Numbered from the stretch's first letter, positions 18,915 to 28,412 are shown. The stretch is 64,000 bases of DNA from Ketogulonicigenium robustum (GCF_002117445.1 NZ_CP019937.1:2388468-2452467), one strand, 5' to 3'. The notes: a model not told the origin generated them from the sequence alone. Translations and numbers: made by a program.

Positions 18915-19583
18915 TTAGAAGTTGAAAGTCACACCAATGTTGACGGCATTGGTGACGACATTCGTCTCCAACGTGCCGCCGGTGTTCAGATCGGTGGTAT
19001 TCATCGAATAGGTGCCTTTGTATTCGCCGAACAGCGACCAGTTATCCGCAATCGGATAGCTGAGGCCGGCCATCCACGTCGCGGCGGGGCCGGTGACCTG
19101 ATAGTCCGCCGTATTGCTGCCCGCACCGGCGACTTCCACACGCGGCACTGCAATGCCCAAGCCCCCGCCGATATAGGGCGTGCCGAAGCTGAAGGCCTGC
19201 GGCCAACGCTTGTAGATGTTCAGCGTCAGGATATTCAGCCCGTCGTTGAAACCCAGCGTGTTCAGACCGGCGTCGGTCAGTGTCTGCCCGTCGGCGTGAA
19301 TCTTGTTATGCGTGAAATCGACGCCGACGCCGATGTTGTCATCGCGCCACCATGTCGCGCGCACACCCCAATACAGCGGCATCGACAGCGACTTGCCATC
19401 CCAAGCGGCGGCAAATTCACGGTCGGCCAATGTGCTGTCGCGGTGGATGCTGACGGTACTGTCATTCGCGCCCTGAACGCCGCCGTAAAAGCCCAGCTCG
19501 ACCTCGGCCATAGCCGAAGACGCGGCGCCCGCCAAAACGATGGCGGCTGCGGCGATAAAAGCGGGGCGGGGCAAAGCAAACAT
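18915..19583 (-). CDS. Outer-membrane beta-barrel protein, lipid A oxidase (LpxQ)-like
   Basis: A 222-aa small barrel with a signal peptide ending SSAMA. The mature part starts EVELGFYGGVQGANDS and ends in NIGVTFNF, with terminal Phe. The segments PLYWGVRATWWRDDNIGVGVDF and FNDGLNILTLNIYKRWP resemble proteins annotated as lipid A oxidase, which convert the proximal glucosamine of lipid A to 2-aminogluconate in rhizobia. I recognise this from memory of the family, so the barrel call is firm and the LpxQ link is tentative. It is convergent with the DsbA-like gene (six bases apart) and divergent from petA. Confidence 0.75.
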   Translation of the reverse strand: MFALPRPAFIAAAAIVLAGAASSAMAEVELGFYGGVQGANDSTVSIHRDSTLADREFAAAWDGKSLSMPLYWGVRATWWRDDNIGVGVDFTHNKIHADGQTLTDAGLNTLGFNDGLNILTLNIYKRWPQAFSFGTPYIGGGLGIAVPRVEVAGAGSNTADYQVTGPAATWMAGLSYPIADNWSLFGEYKGTYSMNTTDLNTGGTLETNVVTNAVNIGVTFNF

Positions 19584-19672
19584 GATTCGAATTCGTCAAA
19601 CTGAAAGTGGCATATCGCGGGGCACCAAACACCCCCATTTAAAGCAGACCTAGTGTGCCAAAGGTTAACATG

Positions 19673-19715
19673 CAATTGTTCCACCCGCGCTTTTTCGCGC
19701 CCCGACACAATTGTG
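19673..19715. promoter_or_regulatory. Paired CAATTG-centred sites upstream of petA
   Basis: CAATTGT at 19673-19679 and a perfect ten-base palindrome CACAATTGTG at 19706-19715 have centres 35 bases apart. They lie in the 261-base gap between the outer-membrane barrel gene and petA. They could be a paired operator site. No FNR-type box is visible. Confidence 0.3.
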
Positions 19716-19772
19716 AGGTGACCGTGCCACAAACGCGACGCTGGCAGGCCTACACATTGGGGGGCAAAGCGG

Positions 19773-19830
19773 GGTAAGGGTAGAAAACGCCCTTGCCTAC
19801 ACCCTTTTCGACGCCCTTTCGACGGCCCTT
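19773..19830 (+). repeat. Hairpin and short direct repeats in the petA leader
   Basis: GGTAAGGG (19773-19780) can pair with CCCTTGCC (19790-19797, one G-T pair). Directly after comes a near-duplicate run, CCCTTTTCGACG then CCCTTTCGACGG, then CCCTTGCAGG. All lie within 75 bases of the petA start and would be in its 5' leader. Confidence 0.4.
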
Positions 19831-19844
19831 GCAGGACATGGCCC

Positions 19845-20423
19845 ATGTCAGACACGCCCGAATTTCCCGATGTTCCCCCGCCCGCAGGCTCGCGCCGCGA
19901 TGTGCTGAAAATCGCCGCCGTTGGGGGCGGCGCGGTGGCTTGCGGGGCTGCTGTCTGGCCGCTGATCGACCAAATGAACCCCTCGGCTGATGTCGAGGCC
20001 GAGGCAAAGATCCGTGTCGATGTCAGCGGGCTGCAGCGCGGCCAGCAGATGACAGTGCTGTGGCAGGGTCGCCCCGTCTTTATTCGCGCCCGCACCGATG
20101 CCGAAATTGCCCGCGCCCGCAGCGAAAGCGCCGACCAGCTACCCGACGCCCTGGCGCGCAACGCCAACTTGCCCGCCGATGCACCGGCAGATGACGCGAA
20201 CCGCGCCTTGTCGCCCGATGGCGTCTGGTTGGTTCAGATGGGCGTGTGCACGCACCTTGGCTGCGTGCCCATCGGCGGCGAGGGGGACTTCGGCGGCTGG
20301 CTTTGCCCCTGCCACGGGTCGCACTACGACACCGCAGGGCGCATCCGCAAAGGGCCGGCCCCGCGCAACCTGCCCGTGCCCCGCGCCGTTTTCATTGACG
20401 ACACAACGATCGAGCTAGGCTGA
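19845..20423 (+). CDS. petA: Ubiquinol-cytochrome c reductase Rieske iron-sulfur subunit
   Basis: The Rieske subunit (192 aa) of the bc1 complex takes the first electron from ubiquinol. An N-terminal Tat-type SRRDVLK segment precedes a single membrane helix ([16 protein letters not shown]). The 2Fe-2S ligands are Cys135/His137 in CTHLGC and Cys154/His157 in CPCHGSH, with Cys140 and Cys156 forming the disulfide. [10 protein letters not shown] closes the cluster domain. AGGA lies eight bases before the ATG. It opens petABC and overlaps petB by one base. Confidence 0.97.
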   Translation: MSDTPEFPDVPPPAGSRRDVLKIAAVGGGAVACGAAVWPLIDQMNPSADVEAEAKIRVDVSGLQRGQQMTVLWQGRPVFIRARTDAEIARARSESADQLPDALARNANLPADAPADDANRALSPDGVWLVQMGVCTHLGCVPIGGEGDFGGWLCPCHGSHYDTAGRIRKGPAPRNLPVPRAVFIDDTTIELG

Positions 20424-21724
20424 TGCAAGACCCCGCCGATAACTGGCACCCCAAGGGTCGCATGGCCCGCTGGCTGGACAGTCGCCTGCCCGTGCTGCGC
20501 ATGGGGCGCAGCTTTTTCACCATTCCCACGCCGCGCAACCTTAACTGGATGTGGATCTGGGGCATGGTGCTGGTTTTCGTTCTGCTGATGCAGATCGTCA
20601 CCGGCATTGCGATGGCTATGCACTACGTGCCCCATGTCGATATGGCCTTTCGCAGTGTCGAGCACATTATGCGCGATGTGCGCGGCGGACATATGATCCG
20701 CTACATCCATATGAATGGCGCATCGCTGTTCTTTTTGGCGGTGTATTTCCACGTCTTCCGCAGCCTGTTCTACGGCAGCTACCGCGCCCCGCGCGAGGTC
20801 ACGTGGATCATCGGCATCCTGCTCTACGGCTTGATGATGGCGACGGCGTTCATGGGGTATGTGCTGCCGTGGGGCCAGATGTCGCTGCACGGCACAGCCG
20901 TCATCACCAGCCTGTTCGGTGCGATCCCGCTGGTGGGCGAGGGGATCCAAAGCTGGTTGCTGGGGGGCAGTGCAGTGGGGCAGCCAGTGCTCAACCGCTT
21001 TTACGCGCTGCATTACCTGTTTCCCATCCTGATGGTCGCGCTGGTCGCGCTGCATGTGTGGTCGGTGCACAGCACGGGCAACAGCAACCCCGCAGGTGCC
21101 GCAGTGCGCGGCAGGCGCGATACGCTGCCGTTCTGGCCTTATTTCGTCATCAAAGACCTGTTCGCGCTGGCGGTGGTGCTGGTGGGGTTCTTTGCGCTGG
21201 TGGCCTATGCGCCGAATTTTCTGGGCAATCCGGTTAATTACGAGCCTGCAAACCCGCTGGTGACGCCCGAACACATCGTGCCGGAATGGTACTTCCTGCC
21301 GTTCTACGCCGTGCTGCGCAGCTTTACCGCCGACCTGTGGCTGGTGCGGCTGATCCACTGGGCCAGCTTCGGCACGATCGAGGCAACGCTGATTGGCGCG
21401 CTGGCAATGTTCGGGGCGGGCTTTGTGCTGCTGCTGGCACCGTGGCTGGATCGCAGCAAGGTCGCATCGGGGCGTTACCGCCCGATCCAGCGCGTCGCGT
21501 TCTGGGGGTTGGTGATCGATTTTCTGGTGCTGATCTGGGCGGGCGCGATGCCGCCGGTGGGGATCTACCCCACCATCGCCCTGTGGGCGACGGCCTATTG
21601 GTTCGCGTATTTCCTGATCGTCTTGCCCTTCGCGCCGCTGCTCGAGAAGGTGAAAACCCCGCCCGCCTCGGTCGCCGCAGATTTCGCGCAGCGCCATAAA
21701 TTGCCGGTGGAGGATGCCGAATGA
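20423..21724 (+). CDS. petB: Ubiquinol-cytochrome c reductase cytochrome b
   Basis: Cytochrome b (433 aa) carries both b hemes and the quinol oxidation and quinone reduction sites. Heme ligands are the paired histidines in [23 protein letters not shown] on helix B and [33 protein letters not shown] on helix [11 protein letters not shown] is the PEWY Qo-site motif. Eight or so transmembrane segments are visible. The slightly long C-terminus ([16 protein letters not shown]) is typical of alphaproteobacteria. It overlaps petC by four bases (ATGA). Confidence 0.98.
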   Translation: MQDPADNWHPKGRMARWLDSRLPVLRMGRSFFTIPTPRNLNWMWIWGMVLVFVLLMQIVTGIAMAMHYVPHVDMAFRSVEHIMRDVRGGHMIRYIHMNGASLFFLAVYFHVFRSLFYGSYRAPREVTWIIGILLYGLMMATAFMGYVLPWGQMSLHGTAVITSLFGAIPLVGEGIQSWLLGGSAVGQPVLNRFYALHYLFPILMVALVALHVWSVHSTGNSNPAGAAVRGRRDTLPFWPYFVIKDLFALAVVLVGFFALVAYAPNFLGNPVNYEPANPLVTPEHIVPEWYFLPFYAVLRSFTADLWLVRLIHWASFGTIEATLIGALAMFGAGFVLLLAPWLDRSKVASGRYRPIQRVAFWGLVIDFLVLIWAGAMPPVGIYPTIALWATAYWFAYFLIVLPFAPLLEKVKTPPASVAADFAQRHKLPVEDAE

Positions 21725-22536
21725 AGGCGCTGGCCCTTGCCCTGTGTTTGCTGCCGGCTGCCGCTGGCGCGCAGGTGACGGATTTCGCTTTTTCGTTCGA
21801 CGGGCCGTTCGGCAGTTATGATCGTAACCAGTTGCAGCGCGGATTGCAGGTCTACACGCAGGTCTGCGCCAATTGCCACGGGCTGGATATGGTGGCCTTT
21901 CGCAATCTGGCCGATGCGGGCGGGCCTGCGCTGCCGCCTGACCAGATGCGGGCCTATGCCCAAGTGATCGAGGTGCCCGATGGCGCGGGCGGCTTTCGCG
22001 CGGGCCAACCGACCGACTATTTCCTGCCCAGTGCCGAGGAACACGCCCCCGACCTGTCGCTGATGGCCAAGGCTCGCACGGGGCATGGCGGCCTGTCACG
22101 GCTGTGGCTTGGCATGGGCGGGGCCGATTACATTGCGTCCTACATCGCAGGCTATGCGCCGCCGCCCGATTGCGCGCCCGCAGATTTCCCGGGCTTCTAT
22201 AACACCGTGTTCAAAAGCGGCGGCTACCCTGCCGAATGCCGCGACGCCGCAGGCAACCCCACCGTCCCCGGCAGCTGGACGCAGATGGAACCGCCGCTGA
22301 TCGGCGATGATGTGGGGTATGAGGACGGCACCGAAGCCACCCTCACCCAAGAGGCGCAGGACATTGCCGCCTTCCTGATGTGGGCGGCCGAGCCGAAACA
22401 GAACGACCGCAAGGCTGTCGGCATGACCGCCGTGGTCTTTCTGGCTGTGCTGGCGTGGGTGCTGTTTATGGTGAACCGCCAGCTATGGGCCCCCTATAAG
22501 CCGCGCCGCAGCACCGAAAAGGATGTGGACTGGTAA
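21721..22536 (+). CDS. petC: Ubiquinol-cytochrome c reductase cytochrome c1
   Basis: Cytochrome c1 (271 aa) passes electrons from the Rieske centre to soluble or anchored cytochrome c. A signal peptide ([17 protein letters not shown]) precedes the heme-binding CANCH at residues 49-53. The sixth-ligand Met is likely in [33 protein letters not shown]. One C-terminal membrane helix, about residues 235-256 ([15 protein letters not shown]), anchors it. The gene ends exactly one base before the convergent thiQ stop, with no terminator between. Confidence 0.97.
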   Translation: MKALALALCLLPAAAGAQVTDFAFSFDGPFGSYDRNQLQRGLQVYTQVCANCHGLDMVAFRNLADAGGPALPPDQMRAYAQVIEVPDGAGGFRAGQPTDYFLPSAEEHAPDLSLMAKARTGHGGLSRLWLGMGGADYIASYIAGYAPPPDCAPADFPGFYNTVFKSGGYPAECRDAAGNPTVPGSWTQMEPPLIGDDVGYEDGTEATLTQEAQDIAAFLMWAAEPKQNDRKAVGMTAVVFLAVLAWVLFMVNRQLWAPYKPRRSTEKDVDW

Positions 22537-23232
22537 TCAGTCCCCCAGATAGGCCGCCAGCGCAGGGTGGGGGTCTGCCAGCGCCTCGGCTACGGGGCGG
22601 GGGGCATGGGCTGTGCCATCGGCTACCAGCACCAGATGGTCGGCCACCCGCGCTGCATCTTGCGGGTCGTGGGTGACCATGAGCATTGTCTGCCTCTCGC
22701 TGCGCAGGGTGGCGGCGGCCAGATCCAGCATGTCGTGGCGCTGCGCGGGGCCCAGCGCGGCAAAGGGTTCATCCAGCAGAACGATCGGGCGGGCCTCCAG
22801 CAGCAAACGGGCAAGCGCCGCGCGACTTTGTTGCCCGCCAGAAAGCTGCGCAGGCTTGCGTGCGGACAGACCGGCTAGACCCACGCGGGTCAACGCGTCC
22901 TCGATCTGCGCGGCCTCGGCCGCGCTGGGCCGCAGGGCGGGGCGCAGCGCAAGGGTCAGGTTCTGGCGCAGGGTCAGGTGGGGGAACAGGTTGTTGTCTT
23001 GAAACAGGATGCTGACAGGGCGCTGTTCGGGCGGCAGGTCGGTCAGGTCGCTGCCCTGCCAGTATAGCTTGCCGCTGGTCACGGGCCAAAACCCCGCGAT
23101 CACCGACAGCAGCGTCGACTTCCCCCCGCCCGATGGGCCGGTGATTGCGGTGAAACTGCCCGCAGGCAGGGCGAAGTCCGCGCCAAGGTGAAAGTCGCCC
23201 TGACGTATGTCGATATGATCAAGTCTCAGCAC
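22537..23232 (-). CDS. thiQ: Thiamine ABC transporter ATP-binding protein
   Basis: A 231-aa ATPase that powers thiamine/TPP import with ThiB and ThiP. The Walker A motif GPSGGGKST, Q-loop FQDNNLFPHLTL, signature LSGGQQSRAALAR and Walker B IVLLDEPFAALG are present. FQDNNLFPHLT is typical of ThiQ. I place the start at GTG 23232 (VLRLDHIDIRQG), where ThiQ proteins begin; the frame is open to 23271 but reads non-family residues. It overlaps the thiP end by 14 bases. Confidence 0.93.
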   Translation of the reverse strand: MLRLDHIDIRQGDFHLGADFALPAGSFTAITGPSGGGKSTLLSVIAGFWPVTSGKLYWQGSDLTDLPPEQRPVSILFQDNNLFPHLTLRQNLTLALRPALRPSAAEAAQIEDALTRVGLAGLSARKPAQLSGGQQSRAALARLLLEARPIVLLDEPFAALGPAQRHDMLDLAAATLRSERQTMLMVTHDPQDAARVADHLVLVADGTAHAPRPVAEALADPHPALAAYLGD

Positions 23233-24748
23233 CACGGCGCCCCCAACTGTCGAAAATCCAGAACAGGCCAAAGCTGAGGGTCACCAGCACCAGCCCCACA
23301 CCCGCAGCGGCCTCGACCCGATAGGCCCCCAGCAGGCGCTGCATTAGCAGGGGAAGGGTCGCTTGCCCCTCGCCCGCGAAGAAGACGATCGCCCCCAGAT
23401 CGCCCATCGCCAGTGCCGCCGTCAATCCTGCCGCAAAGCCGATCTGTCGCCGCATGCGGGGCAGGTAGACGATACGCAGCCGTGCCCACCCGCGCAGGCG
23501 CAGCGCGCGGGCCAGCCGGTCGTAGTCGCGGCGCACGGCATCGGCAGCGGGGGTCAGGATGCGCAGGGCAAAGGGCAGCGCCATAAGCATGTTGACCGTC
23601 ATGGTCACCGCCAGCGCGGCATCGCTGGGGCGCACGGCCCCGCGTAGCAGTAAAAACGCCCCCGCCCCCAGCACAAGGGACGAGCTGGCCAGCGGCACTG
23701 CCGTGGCCAGACCCCGCCCCAGCTTTCCGCCCGCCAGCGCCAGCGGCACGGCGACCAGCAGCACCATCGCCACCGCGCCCAAGGCAATCGTGACCGAGAT
23801 GATGGCCGAGGCCCACACCGTTGCTGGCATAGCGGCCAGCCCCCAGACCCCGCCAGACAGTGCCGCGCCAAGGGGCACCAGCAAGAACACTGCCATCGCG
23901 GCAATGGCGGCGCCGTCGCCAATCGCGCTGCCCCCGGGCAGGGCGATGTGCCGATCCAGCCCGACGCCAAAGCCCGTCTGCCGCCCCAGCACCCCCGCCA
24001 GCCCCGCGGCCAGCGCACAGAGCGCGTATTGCACCAGTGCCAGCTGAGCCGCACGGCCCAAGTCAAAGTCGAACAGGACGGCTTGATAGATCGCCAGCTC
24101 CAGCGTGGTGGCACGCGGGCCGCCGCCCAGTGTGATCGCCACGGCAAAGCTGGTCAGGCAGACCAGAAAGATCAGGGCAAAGGCGCTGGGCAGCACCTCG
24201 CGCAGCATCGGTGCCTCAAGGACGCGAAAGAGTGGGGCGCGCAGGGTGCGGGCCAAGCGCACCCGCTCGGCTGGAATGGACTGCCAGCCTTGCAAGATCA
24301 GCCGCACCGCAAAGGGCAGGTTAAAGAACACATGCGCAATGACGACACCATGCAGCCCGTATATGGAAAAGGGCGGCAGCCCCAGCGCGGCCAGCGCGGA
24401 ATTCAGCCACCCGCCCCGCCCGAACACTGCCAGCAGCCCCAGCACAGCAACCAGCACGGGCAGCAAAAATGGCGCGCCCAGCAGGCTGATGAACAGCCCG
24501 CGCCCCCAAAACTGCCGCCGCGCCAGCGCGCGGGCAATTGGCACCGCCAACCCCACCGAAAACACCGCCGACAGCAGCGCCTGCACCACGGTAAAGCGCA
24601 CGGCCTGCCAGTCGGCCGCCGTCAAGCTACCGCTGAACCCCGCCGCGCGCGCCACCGCCCAAAGCGGCAGCAGGCAGAGGGCGGCCACCGCCGCCCCCAA
24701 CCCTAGCGCGGCAACTGGGCCGCTTATTGCGCCAGTGCGTCGCGCCAT
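23219..24748 (-). CDS. thiP: Thiamine/TPP ABC transporter permease
   Basis: A 509-aa inner-membrane permease made of two fused BPD-transport domains, about twelve transmembrane segments. EAA-type loops are visible in each half (LARTLRAPLFRVLEAPMLREVLPS near residue 180, and LARALRLRGWARLRIVYLPRMRRQ near 440). It overlaps the thiB end by 25 bases and thiQ by 14. The complex imports thiamine and its phosphates from the periplasm. Confidence 0.94.
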   Translation of the reverse strand: MARRTGAISGPVAALGLGAAVAALCLLPLWAVARAAGFSGSLTAADWQAVRFTVVQALLSAVFSVGLAVPIARALARRQFWGRGLFISLLGAPFLLPVLVAVLGLLAVFGRGGWLNSALAALGLPPFSIYGLHGVVIAHVFFNLPFAVRLILQGWQSIPAERVRLARTLRAPLFRVLEAPMLREVLPSAFALIFLVCLTSFAVAITLGGGPRATTLELAIYQAVLFDFDLGRAAQLALVQYALCALAAGLAGVLGRQTGFGVGLDRHIALPGGSAIGDGAAIAAMAVFLLVPLGAALSGGVWGLAAMPATVWASAIISVTIALGAVAMVLLVAVPLALAGGKLGRGLATAVPLASSSLVLGAGAFLLLRGAVRPSDAALAVTMTVNMLMALPFALRILTPAADAVRRDYDRLARALRLRGWARLRIVYLPRMRRQIGFAAGLTAALAMGDLGAIVFFAGEGQATLPLLMQRLLGAYRVEAAAGVGLVLVTLSFGLFWIFDSWGRRGAET

Positions 24749-25710
24749 TCATCCACCGCAGGGCCACGCAGGGCCTGCGCCTCGTCCTCGGGCAGCAGCA
24801 AGCTGGTGGCGGGGCGCAACAGATCGTCCCATCCCGCGCCAAGGCCCCCTTCGGGCATGACGGCTGGATACATCCAGTTCGTTTCGGGGATGACCGACTG
24901 GAAAGCGGGGGTTAGCATGAAGCGCAAGAAGGCATCGGCCAGTTCAGGCTGGCGTGCACCTGCCAGTTTGGCGGCGACTTCCACCTGCATGTAGTGCCCC
25001 TCGTCAAAGGGCAGAGCCTGCAGGGAATGGTCGTTTTCGACAACGATATTGTAGGCGGGCGAGGTAGCATAGGACAGTACCAGATCGGATTCGCCCTTTA
25101 GGAACAGGCCCCAGCCTTCCGACCAGCCGGGGGTGACGGTGACGATATTGTCGCGCAGATCGGCCCAGACTTGCGCAGCCTCATCCCCATAGGCGGCCTT
25201 CACCCACATCAGCAGCCCAAGGCCGGGCGTGGACGAGCGGGGGTCCATAATGATCACCGACGCATCCGATGCTGCCAATTCGCGAAACGACGCAGGCGTC
25301 GGGCCGCCGACGCGGCCGATCATGGCGAAGTGGCTCCAGTCATAGGGCAAGAAGACGGGGTCATCCCACGCGAGGGGCAGGTCGACATCGGGGGTGACGC
25401 CGTGCGGGGCAAACAGGCCGGTCGCCTTGGCGGCGGCGGTCAGGTTGGTGTCGAGTCCCAACAGGATGTCGGCGTCCGATGTTGAACCCTCCATCTGCAG
25501 GCGGGCCAGCAGGGCCGCGCCGTCGCCGGCGGCCACAAATTGCACCGTGCAGGCGCATTCGGCCTCGAACGCGGTTTTAACGGCGGGGCCGGGGCCCCAT
25601 TCGCTGGTAAAGCTGTCATAGGTATAGATGGTCAGCACAGGGGTATCGGCATGGGCCATGCCCGCCGAAATGAATAGTCCTGCGCTGGCCAGTGCTGCGG
25701 CAAACCGCAT
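24724..25710 (-). CDS. thiB: Thiamine-binding periplasmic protein
   Basis: A 328-aa solute-binding protein with signal peptide (MRFAAALASAGLFISAGMAHA). The mature part begins DTPVLTIYTYDSFTSEWGPGPAVKTAFE, the usual ThiB opening. Family segments ADILLGLDTNLTAAAKATGLF, LPYDWSHFAMI and PETNWMYPAV are present. AAAGGA lies eight bases before the ATG. It heads thiBPQ and is preceded by a TPP riboswitch, so expression falls when cellular thiamine pyrophosphate is high. Confidence 0.95.
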   Translation of the reverse strand: MRFAAALASAGLFISAGMAHADTPVLTIYTYDSFTSEWGPGPAVKTAFEAECACTVQFVAAGDGAALLARLQMEGSTSDADILLGLDTNLTAAAKATGLFAPHGVTPDVDLPLAWDDPVFLPYDWSHFAMIGRVGGPTPASFRELAASDASVIIMDPRSSTPGLGLLMWVKAAYGDEAAQVWADLRDNIVTVTPGWSEGWGLFLKGESDLVLSYATSPAYNIVVENDHSLQALPFDEGHYMQVEVAAKLAGARQPELADAFLRFMLTPAFQSVIPETNWMYPAVMPEGGLGAGWDDLLRPATSLLLPEDEAQALRGPAVDEWRDALAQ

Positions 25711-25777
25711 GGCTGGTTCCTTTCAAAGGTGCGCCGGACGGAAAGATGACGTGGGCCGCCGCGGGGGCTGCCTTGAC

Positions 25778-25872
25778 CATTCCCTCCGCCGGTATGAGCC
25801 GGTTCAGGTTCAACGGGTTCGCGCGGCTTTCGCCCGCATCTCAGCCCCAAAACAGGGACACCCCGAGGTGCG
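25778..25872 (-). ncRNA. TPP riboswitch (thi box)
   Basis: On the minus strand the aptamer is complete: CUCGGGGUG at the 5' side, the conserved CUGAGAUG (25837-25844), GAACCUGA (25804-25811) and UCAUACCGGCGGAGGGA (25781-25797). These are the hallmark thi-box segments in the right order and spacing. It lies about 68 bases before thiB. The stretch between aptamer and start has no terminator with a U-run. A small CCTT/AAGG hairpin covers the Shine-Dalgarno sequence, so control is more likely at translation. Confidence 0.95.
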
Positions 25873-25968
25873 CGCCACACTAGTCGAAGCCTGTCATCTT
25901 GCAAGCTCTTTCATCGAGGCGCTGTTTCCCCTAAGTCTGAAGAAACGTCGTTTCAGGAAGGACCGGTC

Positions 25969-27078
25969 ATGAGCATCAACACATTTGGCCACCTGTTCCG
26001 CTTTACCACTTGGGGTGAAAGCCACGGGCCCGCGCTGGGCGCAGTCGTCGATGGCTGCCCCCCCGGTATCGCGGTCGATGCCGCTATGCTGCAGCACTGG
26101 CTGGACAAGCGCAAACCGGGCCAGAACCGTAACACCACCCAGCGGCAGGAACCCGACGCGGTCGAAATTCTGTCCGGCGTGTTCGAGGGGAAAACCACCG
26201 GCACCCCGATCCAGCTGTTGATCCGCAACACCGACCAGCGATCCAAGGATTACGGCGACATCGCCACCAGCTTTCGCCCGGGTCATGCCGATATCACCTA
26301 CTACCAGAAATACGGCATCCGTGATTATCGCGGTGGCGGGCGCTCGTCCGCGCGTGAAACGGCGGCGCGTGTGGCCGCAGGCGGCATTGCGCGCGAGGTG
26401 CTGAAGGCGCTGGCTCCGCAGGTCAAAATCACCGCCTACATGGTGCAGATGGGCAGCCGCGCCATCGACCGCACCCGCTTTGACTGGGACGAGATTGCCC
26501 GCAACGATTTCTGGTGCCCTGATGCCGAAACCGCCGTGCTGTGGAACGACACGTTGGATCACCTGCGCCGCAAAGACCACGATTCCGTTGGTGCCATGAT
26601 TGAGGTCGTGGCCAGCGGCGTGCCGGTCGGCCTTGGCGCGCCGATTTACGGCAAGCTCGACAGCGATCTGGCCAGCGCGATGATGTCGATCAACGCCGTG
26701 AAGGGCGTCGAGATCGGCGAGGGCATGGCCGCCGCCGCCCTGCGCGGCAGCGAAAACGCGGACGGGATCTATTACGAAGACGGCGAGATCCGCTACGGCT
26801 CGAACCACGCGGGCGGGATTTTGGGCGGGATTTCGACGGGCCAGGATATTGTTGTGCGCTTTGCGGTCAAGCCGACTTCCTCGATTCTGACGCCGCGCCA
26901 GTCGATCCAGATCGACGGCACCCCGCTGGAGGTCATTACCAAAGGCCGTCACGACCCCTGCGTCGGTATCCGCGCCGTCCCCGTTGCCGAGGCGATGATG
27001 GCGCTGGTGTTGGCCGATCATCTGCTGCTGGATCGCGGGCAAACCGGCGGCGTGCGCGGGCATATTGGCGCGGACTGA
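25969..27078 (+). CDS. aroC: Chorismate synthase
   Basis: AroC (369 aa) converts EPSP to chorismate using reduced FMN, the last step of the shikimate pathway. The family signatures are all seen: [18 protein letters not shown] (residues 16-33), [34 protein letters not shown] (about 122-139) and the C-terminal [24 protein letters not shown] precedes ATG 25969 at about seven bases. It is divergent from thiB. Confidence 0.98.
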   Translation: MSINTFGHLFRFTTWGESHGPALGAVVDGCPPGIAVDAAMLQHWLDKRKPGQNRNTTQRQEPDAVEILSGVFEGKTTGTPIQLLIRNTDQRSKDYGDIATSFRPGHADITYYQKYGIRDYRGGGRSSARETAARVAAGGIAREVLKALAPQVKITAYMVQMGSRAIDRTRFDWDEIARNDFWCPDAETAVLWNDTLDHLRRKDHDSVGAMIEVVASGVPVGLGAPIYGKLDSDLASAMMSINAVKGVEIGEGMAAAALRGSENADGIYYEDGEIRYGSNHAGGILGGISTGQDIVVRFAVKPTSSILTPRQSIQIDGTPLEVITKGRHDPCVGIRAVPVAEAMMALVLADHLLLDRGQTGGVRGHIGAD

Positions 27079-27140
27079 AATATTTCAATAATGTGATCTC
27101 ATTTCGGGTCGCCGCATAAAAATAAGATTTGATTTAAATT

Positions 27141-27166
27141 GAACGCGCTCCTAGAAGCGCGCGTTC
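27141..27166 (+). repeat. Hairpin in the Hint-protein leader
   Basis: GAACGCGC (27141-27148) and GCGCGTTC (27159-27166) form a perfect eight-base stem followed by TTTC. It may end the aroC transcript weakly or sit in the leader of the next gene. The preceding 60 bases are AT-rich compared with the rest of the window. Confidence 0.5.
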
Positions 27167-27195
27167 TTTCGTATCATCTTTTTTGTGAGGCTCTT

Positions 27196-28374
27196 GTGGC
27201 AACAGTCACTGTGCATCTGCCTGCCGATTTTACTATCACCCGAAATGATGGATCAAATGGTGGTCGCGGATCTTCCACCTGGAATTCCGGCCTGATTCAG
27301 GCTGGCCGCGATTACGACGCTTTTGACGGCGAACAGATCGATCTGCGTTTTGTATTCAATAGTTCTGCCGAGCAAACCATCAGCTTTGACGACGAAGACG
27401 GCCTTTTAAAGGACGCCACGCAGTCGGTTTCGGGTGACAGCATCCCAACGGATCGCCTGAACAGCGCGATTACGATTGGCGGCACCACCTATACCCCGAC
27501 GGATATCGGCACGACGATGGGCCAAGGTGCCGTTTATGTCGAAAGCGAATACGCGCTGAAATTGCAAGATGTGGCGGGCAATCTATTTAAGGTTGCAGTC
27601 ATCTCTATTTCCACGGGATATCAAATTAATATCGTCGGGTTTGTTTTCGAAGGTTCTATTCCTGCCGACGGGACAATTCTCTATTTCCTGACAAACACCG
27701 GAAGCTATCTGAACGGGAATGATGCGACGATTTCGCTTGCCCCCGCGCGGCCAGTGACCTGTTTTGCGGGTGGTACCCAAATATTGACGGATAGAGGCTT
27801 GCTAGCTGTCGATGATTTGGCCGTTGGTGATATGGTCGTGACTTTGGATGGCGGTGCTATGCCCGTGCGCTGGGTCGGTTCGCGCCATTTGTCGGCGCTG
27901 GATCTGGCTGCACAGCCGAAACTGCGTCCCATCCGCATTCGCGCCGGTGCGTTTGGCCCCGGCGTGCCTGCTGCCGACCTGCTAGTCTCGCCACAGCACC
28001 GCGTTTTGGTCAATTCGGTGGTGGCGCAGCGCATGTTTAATGCCGCGCAGATCCTGATTGCCGCGAAAGAGCTGGTCGGCTTGCCGGGCGTGGAAGTCGC
28101 GGTCGATTTGCAGGACGTGAGCTATTGGCACTTCATGTTCGACAGCCATCAGGTGGTCTTCTCGAACAAGCTGCCGACCGAAAGCCTGTTCACCGGCAAA
28201 GAGGCACTGAAGTCTTTGGGTGCGTCGGCGCGTATGGAAATCCTCGCCCTCTTCCCAGAACTGAGCGAGGAGCAGCTGACTACCCGCGCCCCCGCGCGGC
28301 AGATCGTCAAGGGCGCGCAGGGCCGCAAGTTCGTTGAACGCATCTTGCGCAACGGCAAACGCCTCGCAGCCTGA
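27196..28374 (+). CDS. Hint-domain protein (Hint_2 family)
   Basis: A 392-aa protein of two parts. Residues 1-185 are beta-rich and of unknown role (ADFTITRNDGSNGGRGSSTW; FDGEQIDLRF). A Hint_2 domain follows, starting at Cys189 in PVTCFAGGTQIL, with LAVDDLAVGDMVVTLDGG, PVRWVG, LLVSPQHRVLV and the tail HQVVFSNKLPTESLFTG. Hint folds self-process in hedgehogs and inteins; in Rhodobacteraceae such proteins are common, often secreted, and poorly understood. I chose GTG 27196 because GAGG is five bases upstream; a TTG at 27139 would start in a hairpin. No signal peptide is visible. Confidence 0.82.
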   Translation: MATVTVHLPADFTITRNDGSNGGRGSSTWNSGLIQAGRDYDAFDGEQIDLRFVFNSSAEQTISFDDEDGLLKDATQSVSGDSIPTDRLNSAITIGGTTYTPTDIGTTMGQGAVYVESEYALKLQDVAGNLFKVAVISISTGYQINIVGFVFEGSIPADGTILYFLTNTGSYLNGNDATISLAPARPVTCFAGGTQILTDRGLLAVDDLAVGDMVVTLDGGAMPVRWVGSRHLSALDLAAQPKLRPIRIRAGAFGPGVPAADLLVSPQHRVLVNSVVAQRMFNAAQILIAAKELVGLPGVEVAVDLQDVSYWHFMFDSHQVVFSNKLPTESLFTGKEALKSLGASARMEILALFPELSEEQLTTRAPARQIVKGAQGRKFVERILRNGKRLAA

Positions 28375-28383
28375 GGAACGATA

Positions 28384-28412
28384 AAAAGGCCGCCCGATGG
28401 GGCGGCCTTTCG
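28384..28412. terminator. Bidirectional terminator
   Basis: AAAGGCCGCCC / GGGCGGCCTTT forms a near-perfect stem with a four-base loop, A-rich on one side and T-rich on the other. It lies between the convergent Hint and HU genes and can serve both. Confidence 0.88.

Noticed and set aside
20324..22099. Open frame of 591 codons antisense to petB and petC
   Set aside because: No recognisable domain; full of His/Gln/Arg runs; petABC is unambiguous on the plus strand.
27139..27195. TTG start for the Hint protein at 27139
   Set aside because: It would place the start inside a hairpin with no ribosome-binding site; GTG 27196 has GAGG at five bases.
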